The position numbers and the translations under genes were made by a program. A DNA stretch of 16,732 nucleotides from the NCBI GenBank assembly GCA_946221765.1, contig CAMIMK010000031.1:1-16732 (forward strand). Reading direction: 5' to 3'. The notes under the pieces were generated by a model. The model made no database searches, was not told the origin of the DNA, and saw nothing but the letters and a program-made list of their open reading frames with translations. Shown in pieces: positions 1-6,529 of the stretch. The stretch comes from an uncultured Rhodovulum sp. GTDB taxonomy: Bacteria > Pseudomonadota > Alphaproteobacteria > Rhodobacterales > Rhodobacteraceae. Position 1 is the first letter of the stretch; each line of letters opens with the position of its first letter.

Positions 1-170
1 GCGGTGGCGGCGCTGGCGATGCCCGGCATGTTGTGATGCTCGGCCAGCCAGAAGCGGTGATAGCCCCAGGCCTCGGCCTGCCGCGCCAGGTCAAGGCTGT
101 TGGCGAGGGCGTCGGCGGCGGTGGCCCCTTCTGCGACCGGACAGAGATCGAGGATCGAGAACGGGACCAT
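1..170 (-). CDS. LLM-class flavin-dependent oxidoreductase, N-terminal fragment
   Basis: This is the first 56 codons of a luciferase-like monooxygenase; the rest lies beyond the left edge. The visible protein begins MVPFSILDLCPVAEG and contains the segments LDLARQAEAWGYHRFWLAEHH and NMPGIASAA. These are the first beta strand and the AEHHNMPG loop typical of the bacterial luciferase-like (MsnO8-type) family, which forms a TIM barrel that uses reduced flavin and oxygen to oxidise an organic substrate. The substrate cannot be read from the sequence. The ATG (168-170) has a strong ribosome-binding site, GGAGGG on the minus strand (183-178), seven bases upstream, and a promoter just before it. It lies downstream of the polyamine operon on the same strand, separated by a strong hairpin, so it is probably a separate transcription unit. 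Confidence 0.85.
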   Translation of the reverse strand, partial: MVPFSILDLCPVAEGATAADALANSLDLARQAEAWGYHRFWLAEHHNMPGIASAAT

Positions 171-190
171 GGCTGCACCCTCCACCCGCG

Positions 191-218
191 ATGTTAGCAC
201 AGCCGGCGCGAGGGTCAA
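191..218 (-). promoter_or_regulatory. Sigma-70-type promoter of the LLM oxidoreductase gene
   Basis: Read on the minus strand, a -35 box TTGACC (218-213) is followed by a 16-base spacer and a -10 box TAACAT (196-191), preceded by TGC as in extended -10 promoters. Transcription would start near 184, giving a very short leader that begins about at the GGAGGG ribosome-binding site. The boxes are visible; use of the promoter is inferred. Confidence 0.55.
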
Positions 219-267
219 ACCCGGCCCGGCACGAGCCGGTGCAATCGATTCAGGAGCGTAACAGGCT

Positions 268-311
268 CAGCCGCCGCCGTCGCCCGCATCAGCGGACACC
301 GGCGGCGGCTG
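268..311 (-). terminator. Hairpin at the end of the polyamine operon
   Basis: CAGCCGCCGCCG (268-279) and CGGCGGCGGCTG (300-311) form a perfect 12-bp GC stem with a 20-base loop, 33 bases past the potF-like stop codon and before the LLM gene promoter. No run of T follows on the minus strand, so it is either a Rho-assisted terminator or a hairpin that protects the mRNA 3' end. A 12-bp palindrome GGCCCGCGGGCC (320-331) lies between it and the stop codon. Confidence 0.5.
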
Positions 312-344
312 GCGTGACAGGCCCGCGGGCCGGGAATGGTCGGC

Positions 345-1439
345 TTACTGCCCGCTCTTCACCTCGGTCCAGAGACGGGTCACGACGCGTTCGGTGCGGG
401 CATCGCGCACCACCGAGGGAAAGAGCTTGGTGCTCGCCGGCGGGAAGATCGCCGGGTCGTCGCGCACCTCCGCGTCCACCATCGGCATCGAGGCGGCATT
501 GGCATTCGCATACCAGACGTAGTTGGTGATATCCGCGGTGATCTGCGGCTCCATGATGAAGTTCATCCAGGCAAGCGCGCCCTCCGGGTTCGGCGCATCC
601 TTCGGAATCGCCATCAGGTCGAACCACTGCAGCGCGCCTTCCTTCGGCACCGAGTATTTGATCTCGGCGCCGGTCCCGGCTTCCTCGGCCCGGGCCGCGG
701 CGATGAAGACATCGCCGGAATAGCCGATGGCAACGCAGGTCTCGCCGTTGGCGAGGTCGGAAATATACTGCGAGGAATGGAAGTAGCGGATGTTCTGGCG
801 CACGCCCTTGAGCAGGTCCCCCGCCTTCCGGAGATCGTCCGGGTCGCCCGAGAGCGGGTCGAGGCCGAGATAGGCAAGCGCGCTCGGCAGCATGTCCGAG
901 GGCGCGTCGAGAACGCTGATGCCGCAGTCCTTGAGCTTGTCGGAATACTGCGGGTCGAAGACGAGCGCCCAGCTGTCCACCGGCGCGTCCTCGCCGAGGC
1001 GCTCCTTCACCTTGGCGGCATTGTAGCCAATGCCGGTCGTGCCCCACAAGTAGACGACCGAATGGGCGTTGTCGGCGTCATAGGCCGCCGCATCCGTCAT
1101 CAGCTTGGGGTCCATGTTCGCAAGGTTCGGCAGCTTGGACTTGTCGAGGGGCATGTAGATGTCCGCCTGAACCTGCCGGCGGAGATACTGCGACGTGGGG
1201 ACCACCACGTCATAGCCCGACGAGCCGGCGAGAAGCTTCGCCTCCAGCGTCTCGTTCGAGTCGTAGACGTCATAGACCACCTTGTAACCGGTCTCGGCCT
1301 CGAATTTCGCGACCGTATCCTCGGCGATATAGTCCGACCAGTTGTAGACGTGGACGACGCCCTTCTCCTGTGCAACCGCTGGGACGGCGGCGGCGAGCGC
1401 CGCAAGGCTGAGGGCAAGGGAAGATCTGGTCAGAGGCAT
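345..1439 (-). CDS. potF: Polyamine (putrescine-type) ABC transporter substrate-binding protein, PotF/SpuD-like
   Basis: A 364-residue periplasmic binding protein that captures polyamines for import. The N-terminus is a clear signal peptide, with AVA before Q24 as the likely cleavage site. The mature part matches the PotF/SpuD family closely: NWSDYI (33-38), SGYDVVVPT (74-82), YLWGTTGIGYN (130-140), ANGETCVAIGYSGDVF (230-245), FDLMAIPKDA and WYANANAA. Ligand residues of E. coli PotF have counterparts W34, D36, D77, D243, D274 and Y310, but the PotF tryptophan of the GWAGDV motif is Y240 here, which may shift specificity. The ATG at 1439 has GGAG nine bases upstream; an alternative ATG at 1466 overlaps the puuB stop (TGATG) but would give a longer leader before the signal peptide. 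It is the last gene of the puuA-puuB-potF operon, and no permease or ATPase gene is next to it. Confidence 0.93.
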   Translation of the reverse strand: MPLTRSSLALSLAALAAAVPAVAQEKGVVHVYNWSDYIAEDTVAKFEAETGYKVVYDVYDSNETLEAKLLAGSSGYDVVVPTSQYLRRQVQADIYMPLDKSKLPNLANMDPKLMTDAAAYDADNAHSVVYLWGTTGIGYNAAKVKERLGEDAPVDSWALVFDPQYSDKLKDCGISVLDAPSDMLPSALAYLGLDPLSGDPDDLRKAGDLLKGVRQNIRYFHSSQYISDLANGETCVAIGYSGDVFIAAARAEEAGTGAEIKYSVPKEGALQWFDLMAIPKDAPNPEGALAWMNFIMEPQITADITNYVWYANANAASMPMVDAEVRDDPAIFPPASTKLFPSVVRDARTERVVTRLWTEVKSGQ

Positions 1440-1465
1440 TGGCAATCGCTCCAAGGTCATCGTCA

Positions 1466-2752
1466 TCACACGCCGAGGCGGTCGCGCAGCCCGTACCACC
1501 ACGAACCGAGCACCGAATAGGGAACGGCGAACCGACGCCCGCCGGGAAACGGAATCCAGGGTATCGCCGCGAAGACGTCGAAGCGGCTGGTGTCGCCGTG
1601 GGCGGCCTCGCCCAGCATGCGCCCGAAGAGGTGGCTCCCCACCACGCCATGGCCGCTGTAGCCCTGGGCGTAATAGCTCACCGGGCCGAGCCGTCCGATC
1701 TGGGGGACGCGGCTGAAGGAGATCGCGCAGTTCCCGGACCAGGCATGGTCGATCGCCACTCCCTTCAACTCGGGGAAGACGCGCTCCATGTTCGGAACGA
1801 GCTTCGCCCGGATATCCGCGGGATCGGTGCCACCGTAGACGGTGCCGCCGCCCCACAGGAGTCGACCGTCCGCGGAGAGTCGGTAATAGTCAAGCACATA
1901 GCGCACGTCCTCGACACACATGTCCGTAGGCAGCAGCGCCCGGCCCCGGTCGCCGAGCGGTTCGGTCGCCATGATCTGGGTGGAGAAGGGCATGACCCGG
2001 TCCGCGAGTTCGGGCACCGCGTCCCCGAGATAGGCGTTGCCGGCGAGGATCAGGATCCGCGGCCGCACCTCGCCCCGCGCCGTGCGGATGACGGGCTGGC
2101 CGGCGATGTCGTCGATGCCGGTGACTTCGGTTTCCTCGAAGATGCGCCCGCCGAGGCTCTCGAGCCCCGCCGCCTCGCCGAGCGCGAGGTTGAGCGGGTG
2201 GAGATGCCCGCCCGACCGGTCGAGCATGCCGCCGAGATAGACGTCGCTTGCCACATGGGCCCGCAGGGCACCGCGGTCGAGCATCTCGAAATGGTCGTGG
2301 CCGTGGCGGCGCCACAGCGCCTGCTTCGCCTCCAGGTCCCGCATCTGCCGCGGGGTGAAGGCCGTGAAGATGTTGCCGTCCTTCAGGTCGCAGGCGATGC
2401 CGTAGCGCGCGACGCGCTCGCGGATGATCTCGCCCCCCTCCTGCACCACCGTGCCGACGAGGCCGGCCGTGGCGGTGCCATAGCGGGCGGTGATCGTCTC
2501 AAGGCTCGCGTTCAGGCCGTTGACGATCTGCCCGCCGTTGCGTCCGGAGGCGCCCCAGCCGACCCGCGCCGCCTCCAGCACCACCACCTCATGGCCGCGC
2601 TCGGCCAGGGTGAGGGCGGCGGAAAGCCCGGTGAAGCCCGCACCGACCACTGCGACCTCGGGCGTGATCGTGCCTTCAAGCGCCGGGCGGGGCGGGGCGG
2701 GAGTGGCACTCGCGGCATAGTAGCTGCCGGGATAGCGGGTGGTTTCGGTCAC
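1466..2752 (-). CDS. puuB: FAD-dependent gamma-glutamylputrescine oxidase-like protein (DAO family)
   Basis: A 428-residue D-amino-acid-oxidase-fold flavoprotein. A Rossmann motif VAVVGAGFTGLSAA (GxGxxG at 37-42) ends in E60, which should bind the FAD ribose, and GWGASGRNGGQI (about 66-77) is the conserved flavin loop of the OrdL/PuuB group. The C-terminus has the GHGVVGSHLFGRMLGE region of the second FAD-binding part. The family oxidises gamma-glutamylputrescine, releasing ammonia and hydrogen peroxide and leaving gamma-glutamyl-aminobutyraldehyde. The start is GTG at 2752, whose GTGA overlaps the TGA stop of puuA, so translation is coupled. The neighbours, a glutamine-synthetase homologue and a polyamine-binding protein, support this substrate over other amines. 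The exact substrate is inferred from context. Confidence 0.88.
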   Translation of the reverse strand: MTETTRYPGSYYAASATPAPPRPALEGTITPEVAVVGAGFTGLSAALTLAERGHEVVVLEAARVGWGASGRNGGQIVNGLNASLETITARYGTATAGLVGTVVQEGGEIIRERVARYGIACDLKDGNIFTAFTPRQMRDLEAKQALWRRHGHDHFEMLDRGALRAHVASDVYLGGMLDRSGGHLHPLNLALGEAAGLESLGGRIFEETEVTGIDDIAGQPVIRTARGEVRPRILILAGNAYLGDAVPELADRVMPFSTQIMATEPLGDRGRALLPTDMCVEDVRYVLDYYRLSADGRLLWGGGTVYGGTDPADIRAKLVPNMERVFPELKGVAIDHAWSGNCAISFSRVPQIGRLGPVSYYAQGYSGHGVVGSHLFGRMLGEAAHGDTSRFDVFAAIPWIPFPGGRRFAVPYSVLGSWWYGLRDRLGV

Positions 2753-4134
2753 ACCGTCTCCAGATAGGTTTCATGCTCGAAGGGACTGATCTGCTGCGAG
2801 AAAACCTGCAGCTCCTGCTTCTTCATGCCGAGGAAGAGGTCGCGCAGCACCGGGGCGAAGATGTCCCCGATCGCGGCGCTCGACTCGAAGGCATCCATCG
2901 CCCGCTTCCAGTCCGGCGGCAGCGTGGCCCCGGCGCTTTCGTCGCGGGCGATCACCATCGGCGGCGGCGGGGCGATGCGCCGCTCCATGCCGTGGAGCGC
3001 GGCGCCGAGGATCGCGGCCAGCACGAGATAGGGATTGGCGTCCGCCCCGGCGACACGGTGCTCGATGCGCCGCGCGCCGGGCGGCCCGCCGGGAATGCGC
3101 ACGGCCGCCGCGCGGGTCTCGTAGCCCCAGCAGACCTCCGAGGGATTGTGGGCGTTCGGCTGCAGGCGGCGGAAGGAATTGCGGTGCGGGGCGAAGACGA
3201 GCGCCGAGGCCCGCATCAGGTCGAGGACGCCCCCCACCGCATGCCGCATCACCTCCGAGCCGTCATGGCCGCCGTCGTCGAAGACATTGCGGCCGTCGCG
3301 GTCGAGCAGGCTGAAATGGACGTGGAAGCCGTTGCCGGCCCGGTCGAGGAAGGGCTTGGCCATGAAGCTGGCGGCGAGGCCGTATTTGCGGGCGATCCCC
3401 TTCACGAACCGCTTGAAGTAGAGCGCATCGTCGGCCGCCTTCAGCGGGTCCGCGACATGCAGGAGATTGATCTCGAACTGGCCGCCGCCATTCTCGGAAA
3501 TGGCGCTGTCGACCGGGATGCCATGCGCGTCGCAGGCGGCGTAGACATCGGTGAAGAAGGCCTCGAAATGGTCGAGGTCATCGATGCAGAGCGCCCCGTC
3601 GCCATCGAGGAGCTTGTGGGTGACCGGCGATTTCGGCGGCAGCGGCTCGTCGCCCGAGGTGTCGACGAGATAGAATTCGAGCTCGGTCGCCACCACCGGG
3701 GTCAGGCCGAGGTCGGCGAAGCGGGCGCAGACGGCGGCCAGCGCCCGGCGCGGATCGCCGAGATAGGGCGACCCGTCCTCGGCCGCCATCCAGAGCGGTA
3801 GCAGCGCCGTCGGCGATCCCAGCCAGTTCATCGGCAGGAAGCCGCGCCCGGTCGGCTCGCAGCGGCCGTCGACATCGCCCTGCTCGAAGACGAGCGGGTT
3901 GCCGGCGATGTCCTCGCCCCAGATGTCGAGGCCGACGATGGAATAGGGCATCCGCATCTGCCCGGCGAGCACCTTGCCGGCCTGGGCGACGGGCACCCGC
4001 TTGCCCCGCAGGATGCCGTTCAGGTCGCAGACCGCGGCGCGCAGGCTCGTGATGTCGGGCCGGCTCTCCAGCCAGCCGAGGGGCGAGACATTGTGCAATT
4101 CGGTTCTCGGGTTGCTTCTCCGAAGGCGTAGCAT
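2749..4134 (-). CDS. puuA: Glutamine synthetase family protein, probable gamma-glutamylputrescine synthetase
   Basis: A 461-residue type I glutamine-synthetase-fold enzyme, expected to join glutamate to the amino group of putrescine using ATP. Visible catalytic features are E151 and E153 in TELEFYL, E214 and E221 in ISENGGGQFEIN, H271 in GNGFHVHFS, the ATP/glutamate segment HRNSFRRLQPNAHNPSEV and E358 in RRIEHRVAGADANPYL. The RIEHR and DANPYL forms are those of the PuuA/amine branch rather than of true GlnA, and the GlnA adenylylation tyrosine loop is absent. I chose the ATG at 4134; a GTG at 4158 in frame would add eight residues. Neither has a well-spaced ribosome-binding site (a G run abuts the ATG). 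It heads the operon and overlaps puuB by four bases. Confidence 0.88.
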   Translation of the reverse strand: MLRLRRSNPRTELHNVSPLGWLESRPDITSLRAAVCDLNGILRGKRVPVAQAGKVLAGQMRMPYSIVGLDIWGEDIAGNPLVFEQGDVDGRCEPTGRGFLPMNWLGSPTALLPLWMAAEDGSPYLGDPRRALAAVCARFADLGLTPVVATELEFYLVDTSGDEPLPPKSPVTHKLLDGDGALCIDDLDHFEAFFTDVYAACDAHGIPVDSAISENGGGQFEINLLHVADPLKAADDALYFKRFVKGIARKYGLAASFMAKPFLDRAGNGFHVHFSLLDRDGRNVFDDGGHDGSEVMRHAVGGVLDLMRASALVFAPHRNSFRRLQPNAHNPSEVCWGYETRAAAVRIPGGPPGARRIEHRVAGADANPYLVLAAILGAALHGMERRIAPPPPMVIARDESAGATLPPDWKRAMDAFESSAAIGDIFAPVLRDLFLGMKKQELQVFSQQISPFEHETYLETV

Positions 4135-4199
4135 CCCCCCTGCCCCCGCGCCAAGCACCGAGACGGAATTTCGTTAACCATCCCGTGCCGAAGCCCATT

Positions 4200-4232
4200 C
4201 CGCCCAGACGGTCGCCACCGACTGTCTGGCGG
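4200..4232. promoter_or_regulatory. Inverted repeat in the puuA / M42 peptidase divergent region
   Basis: CCGCCCAGACGGTC (4200-4213) and GACTGTCTGGCGG (4220-4232) are near-perfect inverted copies around a short centre, with one extra base and one mismatch. The repeat lies between the divergent puuA and peptidase starts. It could be an operator for a polyamine-responsive repressor or an mRNA leader hairpin. An 11-bp direct repeat GGTCGCCACCG occurs at 4210-4220 and 4343-4353. I do not see a convincing -35/-10 pair for either gene in this 237-bp gap. Confidence 0.35.
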
Positions 4233-4371
4233 AGCCCCCCTCGCCCTCCGCCGGTCTGCACCGCCCCTGACCTCGAAAGCCCCGAACGGAGTGGCTTGCC
4301 GTTTCGGCGCCGCTCGGTCAGCATCCGGCCCCTTGCGCAACAGGTCGCCACCGCGCGGCCAGGGAGAGGAC

Positions 4372-5424
4372 ATGTCCGAGCTGAATATCGACCTGCTGAA
4401 GCGGCTCTGCGAGACACCCGGCGTGCCGGGCCACGAGGACCGGATTCGCGACCTGATCCGGTCGGAGGCCGACGGCCTCTTCGACGAGATCACCCAGGAT
4501 GCGATGGGCACGCTCCTCTGCCGCCGCGACGCCCGCAAGGGCCGCAAGGATGGCACGGACCCGCTGCGCATCATGCTGCTCTGCCACATGGACGAGATCG
4601 GTTTTCTGGTCAGCCATGTCAGCGACAAGGGCTTCATCCATGTCGTGCCGGTCGGCGGCTTCGATCCGCGCAACCTCTTCTCGCGGCGCGTGCTGGTCTG
4701 CACCGCACAGGGCGACTTCAAGGGCGTGATGAACCCCGGGGGGCCACCGGTCCACATCTCGTCGCCCGAGGACCGGAAGAAGATCCCCGAACCCCATGAC
4801 TTCCTGGTCGATATCGGCCTCGGTTCCCGGACGCGCGAGGTGGTGGCGGTCGGCGACATGGTGGCAATGGACGAGCCCTTCCTCGAACTCGGCGACCGGA
4901 TCGTGTCGAAGGCCCTCGACAACCGCATCGCCTGCTGGCTCGGGATCGAGGTGATCCGGGCACTCGGCAAGGCCAAGACCCGGGCCGAGATCCACGTCGC
5001 CTTCACCGCCCAGGAGGAAGTCGGCCTGCGCGGCGCGCGCAACGCTGCCTTCGCGGTGCGCCCGGACATCGGGATCGGCGTTGATACCACGCTGGCCTGC
5101 GACACGCCCGGAGTCCCGGAGCAGGACATGACCTCAAGCCTCGGCAAGGGCGTCGGCATCCACATCCGCGACGGTTCCTTCATCGCCGACCGCGGCCTTG
5201 TCGCCGAATTCGAGGCGCTGGCTGCGAAGGAAGGCATTCCCTACCAGCGCACCCTGCTGCGCGCCGGCGGCCAAGACGCGGCTGCCGCGCAGCAGGCTGC
5301 GACCGGCGCCCGGGCGATCGGGATCGTCGTCGGCACCCGCTACATCCATACGGTGACCGAGATGATCGACCGCGGCGACCTCAAGGCCGCCCGCGATCTC
5401 CTCGTCGCCTACCTGCGGCAGTAG
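4372..5424 (+). CDS. M42 family metallo-aminopeptidase
   Basis: A 350-residue cytosolic dinuclear metal peptidase of the M42 (TET/FrvX) family, which removes N-terminal residues from peptides and forms large shells in characterised members. All expected active-site residues are present: H72 in LLCHMDEIGF, D183 in SKALDNRIA as the bridging ligand, E215 as general base and E216 as ligand in TAQEEVGLRGA, D238 in GVDTT and H326 in RYIHTVTEM. The ATG at 4372 follows AGGGAGAGG (4361-4369). It is divergent from the polyamine operon, and a related subgroup is found with N-acetylglutaminylglutamine amide osmolyte genes, but none of those are here. The natural substrate is unknown. Its length is normal for the family. 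Confidence 0.92.
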   Translation: MSELNIDLLKRLCETPGVPGHEDRIRDLIRSEADGLFDEITQDAMGTLLCRRDARKGRKDGTDPLRIMLLCHMDEIGFLVSHVSDKGFIHVVPVGGFDPRNLFSRRVLVCTAQGDFKGVMNPGGPPVHISSPEDRKKIPEPHDFLVDIGLGSRTREVVAVGDMVAMDEPFLELGDRIVSKALDNRIACWLGIEVIRALGKAKTRAEIHVAFTAQEEVGLRGARNAAFAVRPDIGIGVDTTLACDTPGVPEQDMTSSLGKGVGIHIRDGSFIADRGLVAEFEALAAKEGIPYQRTLLRAGGQDAAAAQQAATGARAIGIVVGTRYIHTVTEMIDRGDLKAARDLLVAYLRQ

Positions 5425-5433
5425 GACGGCCGC

Positions 5434-5482
5434 GGGGCGAGGCCTGCGGGCTTCGCCCCCTCCTTCTCGCCCCAGGGGCGAG
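5434..5482 (+). terminator. Tandem hairpins after the M42 peptidase gene
   Basis: Two consecutive hairpins start 10 bases past the peptidase stop: GGGGCGA (5434-5440) pairs with TCGCCCC (5453-5459), and CTCGCCC (5466-5472) pairs with GGGCGAG (5476-5482) around a CAG loop. The second is followed by TTT and CCCGGGTATTTG. Hairpins with this kind of tail recur between genes in Rhodobacterales, which is from general knowledge. Probable terminator. Confidence 0.55.
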
Positions 5483-5559
5483 TTTCCCGGGTATTTGTCC
5501 CGCCAGGGGCCATGGCCCTACCGCATACGGTTGGCGCCGGCGCCGGAACACGCTAGGGC

Positions 5560-5571
5560 GTGACGCGTCAC
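5560..5571. promoter_or_regulatory. 12-bp perfect palindrome upstream of the NUDIX gene
   Basis: GTGACGCGTCAC is a perfect palindrome ending 26 bases before the NUDIX start codon. Its position suggests a transcription-factor site, but palindromes are common in such GC-rich DNA and no regulator is identified. Confidence 0.25.
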
Positions 5572-5597
5572 CCTGCAGGAAGGTCCCCCAGCCCACG

Positions 5598-6236
5598 ATG
5601 CCAAGCAAGCCCAGACGCCCGGCTCCCTCCGGCTCGAAGAATCGGCACGCGCCGAGCTTCCAGGTTGCGGCGCTGTGCTGGCGCCGGTCGCGCAAGGGCG
5701 TGCGGGTCCTGCTCGTCACCAGCCGCGATTCCGGCCGCTGGGTCATCCCGAAGGGCTGGCCGATGCGGCGCCGGACGATGCCCGAGGCCGCTGCCCGCGA
5801 GGCCTGGGAGGAAGCCGGGGTAAAGGGTGAGATCCGCCCTATCAGCCTCGGGCTCTATACCTATCGCAAGGTGCTCGACAGCGGCGAGATGCTGCCCTGC
5901 GCGGTCGTCGTCTATCCGCTCGAGGTGCAGGTGATGGTGCGGCACTATCCCGAGCATGGCCAGCGCAGCGTCCGGTGGTTCTCGCCCCGCAAAGCCGCGA
6001 AGCGCGTCCGCGAGCCGCATCTCGCGAGCCTGATCCGCGACTTCGACCCCGACCTCGCCGGAGCCGTGACCCCCGGTCCGGCCGGACCGGAGGCGCAGCC
6101 GGACCCAACCTTCGCCGAACCGTCGGCCGACTTGCCATCGGCCGGCGAGCCAGCCGGACACGAAGACGGGGGCGGTCGCTACTCCGGCCCCGAGCCATCG
6201 CTCGCAGAGGCATCCCCCGCGGACGGCGGATCGTAG
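5598..6236 (+). CDS. NUDIX hydrolase with low-complexity C-terminal tail
   Basis: A 212-residue protein whose residues about 18-150 form a NUDIX fold that hydrolyses a nucleoside-diphosphate-linked substrate. The NUDIX box runs from G53 to V75 (GWPMRRRTMPEAAAREAWEE, then AGV) with the catalytic R67-E68 and E71-E72 intact; the first box glutamate is replaced by R59. The sequence WVIPKGWP before the box resembles the diphosphoinositol/diadenosine polyphosphate hydrolase branch, but the substrate is unproven. Residues about 152-212 are rich in Pro, Gly, Ala and Glu with no fold signal, and are probably an acquired extension; the family usually ends near residue 150-160. The ATG at 5598 is the only in-frame start and lies 14 bases from AGGAAGG (5577-5583), a wide gap. 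The 3' end overlaps the opposite-strand gene by 58 bp. Confidence 0.85.
   Translation: MPSKPRRPAPSGSKNRHAPSFQVAALCWRRSRKGVRVLLVTSRDSGRWVIPKGWPMRRRTMPEAAAREAWEEAGVKGEIRPISLGLYTYRKVLDSGEMLPCAVVVYPLEVQVMVRHYPEHGQRSVRWFSPRKAAKRVREPHLASLIRDFDPDLAGAVTPGPAGPEAQPDPTFAEPSADLPSAGEPAGHEDGGGRYSGPEPSLAEASPADGGS
6073..6090. repeat. 18-bp perfect palindrome inside the NUDIX tail
   Basis: CCGGTCCGGCCGGACCGG is a perfect palindrome at the point where the NUDIX fold ends and the low-complexity tail begins. It could be a former terminator or an intergenic element now read through as coding sequence. Confidence 0.5.
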
Positions 6237-6529
6237 AAGGGGGTCACCTCGGCGACGACCACGGCATTGTCGGCGAGCGCCCGCTCCATCAGCCGGCGCT
6301 CCTCCTCGGCCACGTCCCCCTCGTCGGCCAGCCGCTCGTCGAGCGTGCCATAGGCAGTCACGTCGAGCGGCGCCATGCCCGCCACGCGCAGGACGGCAAC
6401 CGTCTCGCGCACGGCCTCCTCCTCGTCGCGGGCGGCGGCATAGCAGAGCAGGCCGGCGCCGGTCGCGCCGGCGGGCAGGCCGTCGTCGCGGCTGCGCCCG
6501 ACCTGCACGACAAGGGTGAAGACCTCCAT
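6179..6529 (-). CDS. Conserved-looking small protein of unknown function, coupled to dapD
   Basis: I do not recognise a named family for this 116-residue protein. Its ATG (6529-6527) shares a base with the dapD stop (TGATG), so it is translated by coupling as the second gene of the dapD unit. It starts with a beta-strand-like MEVFTLVVQVG, has a Gly-rich GATGAGLLCYAAA (21-33), an acidic helix DEEEAVRETVAVLRVAG (35-51), a second acidic helix LADEGDVAEEERRLMERALAD (67-87) and a strand NAVVVAEVTPFYDPP, then a short Ser/Gly tail. The alternating strand-helix pattern suggests a small ferredoxin-like alpha-beta domain, which is inference. There are no membrane segments or signal peptide. Its last 58 bases overlap the convergent NUDIX gene. 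The coupling suggests a role linked to diaminopimelate synthesis, though this may be only co-transcription. Confidence 0.75.
   Translation of the reverse strand: MEVFTLVVQVGRSRDDGLPAGATGAGLLCYAAARDEEEAVRETVAVLRVAGMAPLDVTAYGTLDERLADEGDVAEEERRLMERALADNAVVVAEVTPFYDPPSAGDASASDGSGPE

Noticed and set aside
1439..2767. 442-codon open frame on the plus strand over puuB
   Set aside because: Shadow of the well-supported puuB; no motif, and the composition is typical of an antisense frame.
5507..5518. Palindrome GGGCCATGGCCC
   Set aside because: Isolated, with no promoter or gene context; compatible with chance in this base composition.
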